Origin: Aphidius gifuensis | Lineage: Eukaryota; Arthropoda; Insecta; Hymenoptera; Braconidae | Assembly (NCBI RefSeq): GCF_014905175.1 | Contig: NC_057788.1 | Span: 20,368,154-20,432,153 of the forward strand | Reading direction: 5' to 3' | Length of the DNA stretch: 64,000 bases | Shown here: positions 36,506 to 47,645 of the stretch, piece after piece | Position numbering within the stretch: position 1 is the stretch's first letter | Layout: each line of letters begins with the position of its first letter | Translations under genes and position numbers: made by a program | Notes under the pieces: generated by a model | Databases searched by the model: none | What the model was told of the DNA's origin: nothing | The model's input: the letters and a program-made list of their open reading frames with translations, nothing else

Positions 36506-38965
36506 TACACGAAAACAATGGACCAACAGTTTCTCTAAAGTTAATAAATTTTATTTTAACTTTGATTATTAGTAAACCTTGAAATATACACCATTTTGTT
36601 TATTTACTAGTTTTTTGTTTTAAGACACACAATAATTAAAATTATAAAACACTTAATTAAAAAAAAAAAAAAGCTAAAATAAAATATTTTTTATAAATTA
36701 ATATAAATTAAAAAAAATTATCTTATCACTAAATCCCGGAAGTAAACTATTTATTGATTTATTATCAAGGATAATATATACGTAAACAACATTTTATTTA
36801 TATATATTTTTTTTTTACATTTATTTAGATTATAAAATAAGACAGTACGGCGTGGCGTCGTTAAAACAAAACACACACATTCATCTCTTGTTTTGCGAAA
36901 ACTGACATAAAATAGTAATATGGCGGAAAAATGGATTTTTCATCTTATCGCGTCCATTTTTTATTTATTTATTTTTTTTTTTTCCATTGAAAATTATTAT
37001 TGGTAAGTAAGATTTCTATTAAAGCAACAAAAAAAAAAAAAAAGAGAGACTCGTAGTGTTGTCTTTCGGAAGCTGGCAGCATATCATATATATATTCAAA
37101 ACTCGGTAAATCAACAGTAAATTAACGTTAACGAAAGCATGTACCAAGAATCAAGGTAAAAAACAAATAAATGAAGATAATTAAAAAATATTTCAGACAA
37201 ACGAAATAACTACAAGTAAACTAAGCATCCTTTATTATATGTATTTATTATATTCTTTCTATCACATGTGGATAAATAAAATATACGCGAGTTTTTAATA
37301 TCAAAATTCCATTCATAATTACCTAAATAATAGAAATGTATGAACAGTATTGCCCCTGGGGAATTTAAACTGTGATGCGAATGTGATTTAGAACGTGATA
37401 ATTCACTGTAACGATCTTGTTCAGATGGTGCAACAAGAAGTACTGGTATCAGTTTCCGAGTAATTCGGAAAAAATCGGAGGAATTCGGAGAAAAACTGAG
37501 AAATATCGGATAAAAATTTTCGCTAGGGTGTTTAAAGGATCATTGGATTGTAATGGGTATTGAGGCTGATAAATATTCAATTCAGGGTAAATTTTTAGTT
37601 TCTGCATTGAATTATCCTATTATGGACCAATTGTTACAAATGACATAAATGAAATATTAAATCAGCTGGAAGTTGATATTAAATATTAATACCAACACTA
37701 TAAATTATAATTTATATAATTTAATTGTTACCTTTTTCTGTTTATTTTGTGAAATAAGTAAAATTTTTTCACTTGAGCACTCCTGAGAACAAAGCACGAT
37801 AAATGGAGGTAAGTGGAACCGACCCAAATGCATTTGCAAAGTCAAGCCATGCCACCACTACTCACTAGCTCTTTGTCCGATCTTCTGGAATCTTCAATGA
37901 TTTGTTGAAGAACAAAATTGTACTCAGCACACCTTTCATAGCTAAGTGAAGGAGCAAACGGTCCTATAAACATATATGTAATACTCCAATAGCAATATAG
38001 GAATATTACATATATGCCTAGAAATGGCAAATAAAAAAAATAATAAAAAAATAATTTTGATCAGATAATTATTTGTGATTAAAAATACACAATTATCTGT
38101 TTGAAAAGATTATAATTAAAGTTTTTTAAACTAATAAAATATAAAAATTGTAATAATTAAAAAAAAAATTATTATTTTATCTCATAAAATTTGTCACGCA
38201 CTTTCAATAGGTGGCCATTACATGCAATAAAAAAAAACGTAGCAAAAAAAAAAAATAATAAATTCACAAAAATGAGACCATATATAGAACCATAGTGGAG
38301 AAATCTCTTTTGCTCAGTACCCAACCGCTTTCTCCTCATTGAAAATTCCGTTAAGCAATCCTCTAATACCCTAGCAAAAAGTTGATCAGTACTGTGTTTG
38401 ACCTTTTCCGAACTGACAGAAAGACCGATAGCTGAAGACAGACGTTGAAAACTGCCGTGAGTACAGCAGCAGTCTGATCAGCTCTGATGAGATCAGCATA
38501 GGTGAGTTGATCAGGCCTATAGGTGAACTATTATGTGCACTCCTTAGTCCTTAGCCTTCTCCTTACCTCAACCATCTCAAAAGGTTTGGTCAGTGCTACA
38601 CTCAGCCGGTCCGTTGTCTTGAGTGTCCGACCAATTCGGCCATTTAATCTGATCTTCATCAGCATCCAAAACCAGCCTAACCAGAGTACATGGTACGAAA
38701 ATACTGATTGACTGTCTGTATATTGATACTTCTTCATTAACAGATGGACCACTCCGTACTTCTTGCAACGCTCTTTTGCGATTGGTCCTGAGTCATAAAT
38801 TTATGTTTTATAATTTGTTGTTGAAAATATTCCTATTAAGGTTGAATGTAAGTCCCATCGTCGAATAACTTTTTTGTGCCAAAGGGGCTCGCCCCAGCCC
38901 ATGCTTTTTTAAAATAAATTGGTGCCCTCTATGCCTAAAATCTGTGTCCGTTACTATCACATCTG
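36506..38965. other. Non-coding region upstream of the receptor gene, with repeat relics
   Basis: A GC-richer block at about 36,840-36,960 containing AATATGGCGGAAA (a YY1/Pho-like ATGGCGG core) lies about 400 bases upstream of the receptor start and is a candidate promoter or 5' UTR. The block at 37,440-37,530 has CGGAGAAA-type motifs related to the small TIR elements. The block at 37,800-37,990 is GC-richer, with no recognised protein. The stretch at 38,280-38,800 is described separately. I see no intact gene. Confidence 0.4.
38280..38800 (-). pseudogene. Unidentified decayed coding-like sequence
   Basis: This 0.5 kb stretch has near-balanced base composition, unlike its surroundings. On - one frame reads STDQLFARVLEDCLTEFSMR and then RKRLGTEQKRF (about 38,290-38,440), but a stop interrupts it upstream and other frames open and close nearby. 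I do not recognise the family. It may be a fragment of a transposon protein or of a processed gene. Confidence 0.25.
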
Positions 38966-39992
38966 TAGTAGTAGACGGTAGGCTGATGGCGAAAAAACTA
39001 GACTCAACCGTATACGAAATGTAAAAATGTAGTAGTTCTTACCTAGAACACACAGTAACATAAGCAGTTTTTGGTCACTCATCCGCAGGTGCCAGGTAAA
39101 AATCGATTATCAGACTCCTCATAATACATAACTTTTGTTTAAATACTTTAATTTTAATATATTAACTTAAACCTCCAATTGTAGCTCCGAGATATAATTT
39201 GAAAATTAAAATCACGAATTATAAGAGACGTTACAATTGGCGAGCTAGATATTTTTTAATGTATTTTGAATATAAAAAAAAATCTCGCAAAAAATAGCTA
39301 AAAGGGTTAAAAAAATTATTAAAAATTATATTATAGAATTTAAATTATTGAGCAATGCGGGAGCTGAGCGGTATGGGGATTACAGAGCGGCGCGAAAAGA
39401 AAAGAGTGGTGGGGAGTTTGGCAGTCAGCTTGAAGTTTATATTAGAAGAGGAAAACTATAAAGAGAAAAAAGATAAAAACTCCCCACTACTCTATTTTTT
39501 TCGCACCCCTCTGTAATCCCCATGCCGCTCAGCCCCCGCATTGCTCTACAATTCAATTTAATTTATAATAATTTTTTTAACCCTTTTAGCTATTTTTTTT
39601 TTGCTTGAGATTTTTTTTTTTATATTTAAAATACATTAAAAAAAAATATCCTAGCTCGCCAAGCAATTGTAACGTCTCTTATAATTCGTGATTTTTTTAA
39701 TTTTCAAAAATTAATATCTCGGCAGGGCTACAATTAATTTGCTTGAGAGTTTAAAATTAAGTTAATATATTAAAATTAAAAGTATTTAAACAAAAAATTA
39801 TGTAATTATGAGGAGTCTGAATAATCGATTTTTTACCTGGCTTACCTGTGGATGAGTGACCAAAAAACTGCTTGAGGGTATGTGCAATGTGTTCTAGGTC
39901 TCAAGGACTACTATACCATTATACCATTTGACACATTCTTTTCGTACACGGTTGAGTCTAGTTTTTTAGCCATCAGCTTACGGACTATAGTA
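38966..39992. mobile_element. Fold-back element of about 1.03 kb
   Basis: The two halves are near-complete inverted copies. Left end TAGACGGTAGGCTGATGGC, right end GCCATCAGCTTACGGACTA. Internal pairs include GGGAGCTGAGCGGTATGGGG (39,360) against CCCCATGCCGCTCAGCCCCC (39,518), and GGTCACTCATCCGCAGG (39,074) against CTGTGGATGAGTGACC (39,845). The non-repeated spacer is about 50 bases near 39,430-39,475. No protein is encoded. Confidence 0.75.
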
Positions 39993-40371
39993 TGAGTGTA
40001 CCCGGCCTACACGAACACACACAACTACGACTGCAGCAGTAAAGTGAAGTAAATTTCGGAGTTAATTAATCGTTTGCGATTGAATATCTTCTAAAAAACA
40101 CGGTCAAAATTGATGATTTTTTTTTTTTAAATTTTCGTAATTAAAAAAACTACAAATCTAAATCAAATTTAGTAATTTCGAGTAGAGGGGTTTTTAGATA
40201 CAGATAAAAACGTGGGTTTTTCCGTTTACGGCCGTCTTAAATCGGTCAAGTTTATTTCACGGTCGAAAAATTTGAAAAAAATTCTATAAAATAGAGAAAT
40301 GTTCTAGCTAGCGATTAAAAAAAAAATTAGCAAAATCGAGTAGAGGGAATTCGTATTTACATTCAACCTTA

Positions 40372-41317
40372 TAGGGCTTCATGCGGTACGAGACGAGACG
40401 AGATTCGACGAGTCTCGGTATCGGTCTCGCTCGTTCGCACCAGGTCTCGGTCTCGGTCTCGGTCTCGTCTCGCAAGTATCGCCGGGTCTCGCTTTTATAC
40501 TAATATTTATTCGTCCAAGTAAAGTAAAAAAAGTGATTGAATAATACCATGTATATCAAATTCGTGTAAAATAAAAACAATTAATATTGTATTACCTAAT
40601 TTTTTTAAAATTATAAAATATAAAATAATGCAATAAATATTGAATTATTTTAATTAATAAATTGATTATTAATTTTAATATTAATAAAATTGATTAATCA
40701 TACAAAATTATGACGAGAATTATTTTTATATACGACATTTGTTTTCTATCGAGTATCCTATTTTTTCCATCTCATTTTCTAGTTCTTCAACAAATGTCAT
40801 ATTTGAAGAGGCGTTATCAGTTGTAATACCTTGAACTTTCGATTCTAAACCAAAGTTTTTTAAATTAGTCTGAGAAAAGTCTTTAGAAATGCCATAAACA
40901 AATAGTATATTTTCTTTTTTTTTTTTCTTTTACTTCATCGATATGTATTTTTTTTCCAAGAAGTAAATCATTGCTTTTGAAACATCAAATACAAAAAATA
41001 TCAGTTGAGGAAAATATAATTGGCGTAACTTAAGTCTTTACAATTTTCATTGATATACATAAGGCTTGTAAATATCTTGTGACTCTGGCGTCAGTGCCCT
41101 ACTGTGCAGTGTCTTACTGTGCAGGAATATAACAGTTCTTTTTTTTCAATATGATTCGATACGGTAAGAAGGAAAAAAAAAAAAAAATATTATTTAAAAT
41201 TTTCAGAGTCTCGCGAGACTAGCGAGACTTTCAGACGATACTCTCGGTCTCGGTCTCGCGTCTCGCGAGACGACGCATGCGAGACCGAGACTAGTCTCGG
41301 TACCGCATGAAGCCCTA
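40372..41317 (-). mobile_element. Decayed hAT-family DNA transposon
   Basis: Terminal inverted repeats AGGGCTTCATGCGGTACGAG (left) and CGGTACCGCATGAAGCCCT (right). Subterminal tracts are rich in GTCTCG/CGAGAC. On - the interior (about 40,738-40,899) encodes DFSQTNLKNFGLESKVQGI, then TTDNASSNMTFVEELENEME, which matches the hAT transposase core with its conserved T-D-N-A-S. The frame is broken upstream. The 7-mer AACCTTA abuts both ends, close to the 8 bp target duplication expected for hAT. Confidence 0.7.
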
Positions 41318-41397
41318 AACCTTAATATTGGTAATAATGAATCTGATGCTATTTGTGCTGCTATAAAGATATTGAAACATATATAAAGCTCAGTCTG

Positions 41398-41686
41398 CCC
41401 TGGTGGAAAAAATCTCTTTGAATTTTCTCCGGATTTCTGCGCAATTGAAATTTCCGAAAATATTTACGGAGTAATCTCCAGACTATTTTCATAATATCTC
41501 CTGATTTTTCCAGAATTAAGTACCAGACTATTTTCATAATATCTGATCTTTTGATTTTCAGAATTAAGTATCGCTGGAAAAAAATGGAAAAATGAGTAAA
41601 AAAACGAGAAATAAGAATTTACATAGGAAAAATAAGAAGGAAATTTTTTTCCAAAAAAATCCGGAGAAATTTTTTCTACCAAGGTA
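41398..41686. mobile_element. Short TIR element with CCCTGGTGGAAA ends
   Basis: The left end is CCCTGGTGGAAAAAATCTC, with TTTTCTCCGG shortly after. The right end is the inverse, CCGGAGAAATTTTTTCTACC followed by AAGG. It is related to the 13,441-14,050 element. The interior contains two near copies of AGAATTAAGTA-type sequence and no gene. Confidence 0.6.
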
Positions 41687-41781
41687 GTTATTAAACTTGT
41701 TTCTACTGTTAATAATAATAAAAAATATAATGATAATAATAATATTATTAATATTCCTTTTATAAAAAGTTGATGAATAAC

Positions 41782-43215
41782 CCCGAGTAGAAACTTGTTC
41801 AGGATAGCCTGAACACTGATCCAGGCCTGATCAGGATATCGTAAGGCTATCCCTATTCAAGTAACTCTATCACATCCTGATCAAGCCTGGATCAGGCAAC
41901 TACATCTTTTCCTTAATAGGGATAGCCTGATCCAGTCCGGATCAGGACTTGATCAAGATAAAAGTATTAAATTTATTCAATTTTTAAATAATTTCATCTT
42001 GATCAAGTCCTGATCCGGACTTCAATAAAAAGATAAGTAGGAATGGCCTGATCAGGATAGCATCAGGCTATCTGTATTTTATCCTTAATAGAGTAGCCTG
42101 ATCCATTCTGGATCAAATCTTGATCAAGAAAAAATTATTGAATTTATTTTTTTTTCAAATAATTTTTTCTTGATCAAGATTTGATCCAGAATGGATCAGG
42201 CTACTCTATTAAGGATAGAGTAAGGCTAGCTGGATCCAAAATGGATATAGAAAAAAGTATCAAATTTTGCGTCTTTGAATTTTACAAATTGCCTGATCAG
42301 GATAGCATCAGGCTATCTGTATTTTATCCTTAATAGAGTAGCCTGATCCATTCTGGATCGAATCTTGATCAAGAAAAAATTATTGAATTTATTTTTTTTT
42401 CAAATAATTTTTTCTTGATCAAGATTTGATCCAGAATGGATCAGGCTATCCCTATTAAGGATAGAGTAAGGCTAGCTGGATCCAAAATGGATAAAGAAAA
42501 AAGTATCAAATTTGCGTCTTTGAATTTTACAAATTGCCTGATCAGGATAGCATCAGGCTATCTGTATTTTATCCTTAATAGAGTAGCCTGATCCATTCTG
42601 GATCAAATCTTGATCAAGAAAAAATTATTGAATTTATTTTTTTTTCAAATAATTTTTTCTTGATCCAGTCCTGTTCCAGAATGGATCAGGCTATCCCTAT
42701 TAAGGATAAAATACAGATAGCCTGATGCTATCCTGATCAGGCAATTTGTAGAACCTATGAGGACAAAAAGTTAGTACGAATTATCGAATGCCTCAATGGC
42801 CGAGCGTGTCAAGTACTAGCGTTGTAATCCCGTGTCGAAGGGTTCGAACCCCGGTCGTAGCAATAATTAGTTAGGTAAATTATCAATTAGGTCAGTTTGT
42901 AATAATAAAGTTTATCTGTATTCTGTTAAGCGTTAGATTTCAAATTAAAAAAAAAATAAATTTGAAATCATTAATTTTTTTTTTGAATAAATCATGTATC
43001 CTGATCCAGTTTTGATCCGGAATCTGGATCCATTATGGATCATGTATCTTTACTACAGCCTGATCAGGTATCCTGATCCATTCTGGATCCAAACCTTACG
43101 AAAAAGCGTTACATCCTGATCAGGTTCGGATCCAGTATCTGGATCCAGATTGGATTTGAAATCAGGCAAGCCTGATCAGGGCTTGATCCGAACCTGACCT
43201 GAATTTCTACTCGGG
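41782..43215. mobile_element. GATC-palindrome TIR element with embedded tRNA-like module (1.43 kb)
   Basis: The ends are CCCGAGTAGAAA (41,782) and TTTCTACTCGGG (to 43,215). The interior is dense in CTGATCAGG, GATCCAG and CTGGATC motifs, including three related blocks at about 42,040-42,240, 42,280-42,480 and 42,530-42,750, each containing an inverted pair around an A/T-rich loop (TTCTTGATCAAG against its inverse). A tRNA-like module sits at 42,790-42,862. There is no protein-coding frame. A truncated, nearly identical inverted copy of its right end is at 63,417-63,818. Confidence 0.7.
42790..42862 (+). repeat. tRNA-like pol III promoter module
   Basis: A box TGGCCGAGCG (42,797-42,806) and B box GGTTCGAACCC (42,841-42,851) match tRNA consensus, with Ser/Leu-tRNA-like flavour. 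The B box lies within a GGGTTCGAACCC palindrome. The 5' and 3' acceptor flanks do not pair, so it is not a normal tRNA. T-runs near 42,975 could terminate a transcript of roughly 180-190 nt. Confidence 0.55.
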
Positions 43216-44926
43216 ACGCTGCTTCCAGTCATTTCATTGGTCGTCATTTACATACTCACACTCTCAAAAAAAAAAAAAAAAGAAAATCACTTCAAATATT
43301 TATTTTTTTGTTTTATATTTTTGCTGTATTAATGAAATCGAAATTTGTACATAATTAACAATAACAAAATTTTGTTAATTCGTTAACTAAAATTTTGAAG
43401 TAACCAATTTTTTTTTTCAAATCATTATTGAAGTATGAACCCTGCAATCTGCATTTATTGGTTTGGATTAAGCTCACGACTTTCTTTTCAAAAATGAAAA
43501 ATAAAATTATTCAACAATATTTATTAATAAATATATATTAACAGCTGTTCGAGGTGACATGTGATCATTAATAAACAATTTTTTATATTTTTTTCCCACT
43601 CTGCTATTATAAGCCCACGTTTTTTTCTTTAAATATAAAAAAATAATTATTTGTAAAGGATTATTTTTTGAAGGTGTCATATAATTGTTTATGGCACCTC
43701 GAAAAAAAATTTTATCAAATGATTTGTTTATTTTCTTAGAAGAAAAGTCGTAGGTTAATTTGTATTAATGTAAAAGGCATGCATCTGTATATGATCATTT
43801 TTAAGTAATTTTTTTTTTTTTTTCGTTTTTCTCGAGTTAAAATTTACTAAGTCTTATACCGGTAACACAAATTATTTTGAATCCTTTTTTCTTTTGTATA
43901 AAAAATTTCATTAATTGTTTTTTGTCATATCATTGCAATGACAGTTGATCAACGAAAACGGCCGCTTGCGGCCGTCAACAACACTAGTACAATTAAAATT
44001 AATCATATTTTAAAAAGGCAAATCAAAATGGCGAAAAACAAGAAAACTTGCGAAGCAATTAACAGTAGCAATAGTAAAAATAAAAAACAAAAATCACAAT
44101 CAAAGTTGAATGAATAAAAAAAAATCCTGAGAAAAACAATAGATGAAAATACAAGCTGAACGAACGATAAAAAAAAATGAAATAAAAGGTAAATAAATAA
44201 ATATCTCAAAATTCTCATGATCTCAAAATAAAAAATGGCCAAGTTTCTACATAAAAATATTGTTTTAGAAATCTTTTTTGTAAATTTTCAAGATTTTTTA
44301 TTTGATATTTGTGAATTGGTAACAAAGTTCAAAAAGAAAATTCTATTTTAGTTCTGATTAACACAGTGAAAAGAGTTTTAATTACATCAATACATATACA
44401 TATATTATTAAAAAAAAATTGTCTCATTGGTCTCCAGCATCCGCAGGATAATGCTGGACCAAAGAAAAAAAACATAATTACGTGAAGCGTAACATTTTAT
44501 TCAGTTCTGAAATAAAGAATATGAGATAACTTTTTTTTAATTATTTAAATATGATTATCAAAAAGCGTACGTATTTGGCAACGACGATAAGATTTATTAT
44601 TTTATTTTTTTGAAAAACAAATAATGTAATCATCAAGCTAAGATTGCCAGACTAATTGGGTCGTTTTTGTTTCGTATCTTGTTATAACAAATCACATGCA
44701 ACAATTATAACTGGTACACGTAGTTTTTATTTTATTATTCTTCAAGTGAAATATTTCTTGCAAATTTTGCAGAGATAACTAAAATAAATATTTGAAATAA
44801 CATGTTTTTAAGAATATAAGCAACGTGACGATTGACCTCATAACTCGAATATATATACAGCACCCAAAAATTTATTTAGACTTCATTTAAAAAAAAAAGT
44901 TTTTTTGCTAACACTATATTTAAAAA
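43216..44926. other. AT-rich intergenic DNA with two short perfect hairpins
   Basis: No gene is supported. ACGGCCGCTTGCGGCCGT at 43,958-43,975 is a perfect GC-rich stem with a two-base loop. TTGGTCTCCAGCAT and ATGCTGGACCAA at about 44,429-44,464 pair around a short loop. The remainder is A/T-rich. Confidence 0.4.
44849..44858 (+). promoter_or_regulatory. Possible TATA box
   Basis: ATATATATAC lies about 70 bases before the start codon of the secreted-protein gene at 44,927, leaving room for a short leader. Similar TA runs are common here, so the assignment rests only on position. Confidence 0.25.
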
Positions 44927-47391
44927 ATGCATAGAAAATGGTTTTTTGTTGCATTAATATTACTGAATATTTTTAAGATCCAACACGCGGAATACGTAAC
45001 ACTTGTATTGACAACAGTTGACGTTATTTCCAGTATGGTAACAGTTTATTTAGCTGCAGAAGAAAAATTGTCAGTAGGTTCTACAGCTGAAAGTATAGAT
45101 AAAAAAATCTTGGAACTCTCCCAGACAATAACAGACAGACTTGATGAACTTAATTTCGAACTTAACAATGTAGATACTTATTTTAAAAATTATTTATCGG
45201 AAGAAGTATTCTCAAAACAGTATGAACAAGTTTATGACGATATTGATAGAATTGATTTGTTATATAAGCAAAGTCAAAAATGGTTAACATATTTGAAAAA
45301 AAATATAACTTGGGATCTTGACAGTAAAACTGATCAAATGATATCTCTTGATCTCGATTATCCACAATCAATTTTATTTGATATAAGCAGAAGATTTTTT
45401 CAAATAAGAAATAGAAATAAACCTACTTTTATTGAAAAGTTTCGTGATTCATTATTGAATAAAATATGTGACGATGATCTGACTGCACACTATCAATTAT
45501 TTTTATTTTATAAAAGAATTATTTATACAGAAGTTAAAGGATTTGGTGCAATGGCATTTTCATATATGTGGAGACATAAAAATAATGCTACTATTTATGA
45601 AATGAATGAAGTAAAAAATGAAAGAATGCAAAGTATTATTAAATATACAGAGTTGTTTAAAAATATAATGAAAACGACTAGAAATTTTATTCGACGATGT
45701 GATGTAAAATACTACAAGGGTAAGTTTAAAAAAATAAATTAAACATTCATATCTAATTATATATATCAATATTATAGTGAAAATAATATATAACCATTTT
45801 GTTGTTTTTTAAGATAATAAGACTTATGCTTCTTTCGAAAATATGTATTACACAACTGTACTTTTTAGAGAGCATTTTGAGCCCATTGAAACAATCATTG
45901 AATGGGAAATACCAAATGCTTTTCGATTGTGTCAATTACATAATGATTGCGATGACAATAATCATAGGTATGATAAAATTTGTCCTGGTTTGATTAAAAA
46001 TTGTCAAAGAGCATTGACTATCGAGTATTGTCAACGAGTAAGTTAAAAAATAATCTTGATAAATTTTCAGGATAATATTCATGCGATAAAATCAATGTAA
46101 AAAAGCTAAAAATAATATTAAAAATTATGAAATTTATATATAGAAAGAAGGAGATCAAAGAAGTACCAAAAATTATTATTGGATGAGAATTAGAAATTTA
46201 GAAAAATCTATGGATTTGGGTGATACATATCGACAATGCCAGCCAAATTCGTTACATAAGATAAATAATTTTCATACAGATTATATAAAAAATATTCAAC
46301 TTCCAATTTACTGTGATTGTATAGATGATAGTATTTATACTAGAAGCACTAATACGATTAGAGCTTTCAGTTTGTTATGGTCTCAAACGAGTGCAAACAA
46401 CATGTTGAGTATTATATATAAATTATATATTTTTATTTTAAATAAAATTTGTTAAATGATCATTTGTTTGTATAGGGTAGCAACTGGTGCAAGACTTGTT
46501 GCTAAAGATCGAATGATTCATATTCAGCTTCGTGAAGGTAAACTTTTGCCTTATGGAGAAATTGATAAAAAAACTGAGAGATGGATACCACTACCGTCCT
46601 TTGAATATAATAAAAATTTTCCTCATGTGGCAATTGATTTGAATGACAAGCGATATTTATTGACTGAAAATATTGATTTTATCTTGATAAATCATCTGTG
46701 GGCAAAAACGATATGTCTACAAAAATTGGCTTTTGATGAAGAACATTTATTGACTGGTAAAAAATAATAGTATAAAATAAAAAAGAGAAAAAAAATGAAA
46801 ACAATTAACTATGTGAAAAAATAATTTTAATTTTAGGTGTGAGGTTCAACTATGAACATCTAGGTAAAGGCTTAGAAAAACGTTTAAAACTTGAAGCAAA
46901 ATTTGTTGGTTTTAATTATCAACATGGAAACATAACATCTAAAAGAAAATATATTAAACAATCATGCAAAAAGCTGTAATTATATTTATTACTATAACAA
47001 AACATTTGAATTATTTAATTGAATATATAAATATTAATTTACACATTTCAGACCTGAATTGATTTTGAATAATCCTGATGATCCACTCAAATTTGAAACA
47101 CATCCACATGATTCTAAGGAAAATCAATTTATTACAATCAGAGCATCAGACTTGATTAAAGATGCATCACAAACAACTATTCCATTTTTTGATCTTTTAG
47201 AAGTTGCACCTGAAACGAGCGTACCACTCAATGGAATTGAATTATTTCACAAAGGACAACTTGATGGTTCATCTGGTGGATATATTTCTTTAAAATTATA
47301 TCCATTAAATTTGACTATGTATATGAATCCACCATTATTTCATGACTTTTTAAATATTGAAAATATAACAGTACCTAAATTTGGAACTTAA
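44927..47391 (+). CDS. Secreted insect protein, possibly DUF4803 family (678 aa)
   Basis: Exons are 44,927-45,719, 45,814-46,037, 46,144-46,403, 46,476-46,756, 46,837-46,975 and 47,052-47,391. GT-AG junctions and phases give one frame of 679 codons with stop. The N-terminus MHRKWFFVALILLNIFKIQH is a signal peptide (cleavage near A21), followed by a hydrophobic/amphipathic stretch EYVTLVLTTVDVISSMVTVY and helical sequence. The middle is Cys-rich (FRLCQLHNDCDD, ICPGLIKNCQRALTIEYCQR, YCDCIDD). The C-terminus, with GGYISLKLYPLNLTMYMNPP, looks beta-rich. The architecture recalls the insect-only DUF4803 proteins of unknown function; that name is from memory and unverified. It has no obvious enzyme motif. 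A partial duplicate of its first exon follows at 47,484. Confidence 0.7.
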
Positions 47392-47483
47392 AAATATATA
47401 TAACAAATTGAGTATGTTTTTTTTTTTTTTTTTTAATTTAAAAAACACATTTAGTATAATAATAATTTATTGAAGTATAGAAC

Positions 47484-47645
47484 ATGGCTGGATTTTTATT
47501 ATCTTTAACGGAAATAAAACTACAAGTATTACATTACCACAGTCTTTTTTGTTGTGTTAATATTATTGAATATTTTTTCAAGATCCAACACTCGGAATAC
47601 GTAACACTTGCATTTTCAACAGTTGACGTTATTTCCAGTATACTG
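47484..47645 (+). pseudogene. Truncated duplicate of the secreted-protein first exon
   Basis: The stretch encodes FFKIQHSEYVTLAFSTVDVI followed by SSI, closely matching IFKIQHAEYVTLVLTTVDVI plus SSM at the start of the gene 2.5 kb upstream. DNA identity is high from about 47,550. The copy is cut at about 47,645 by an inserted TIR element, and no continuation is seen on the far side at 49,246. It is a tandem-duplication remnant. Confidence 0.65.

Noticed and set aside
37842..38030. 62-codon minus-strand frame
   Set aside because: The C-terminal half (YNFVLQQIIEDSRRSDKELV) looks protein-like, but the frame is short, has no splice partners, and I cannot place it.
42790..42862. A functional tRNA gene
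   Set aside because: A and B boxes match, but the acceptor flanks do not pair and the T stem is short, so I call it a tRNA-like module only.
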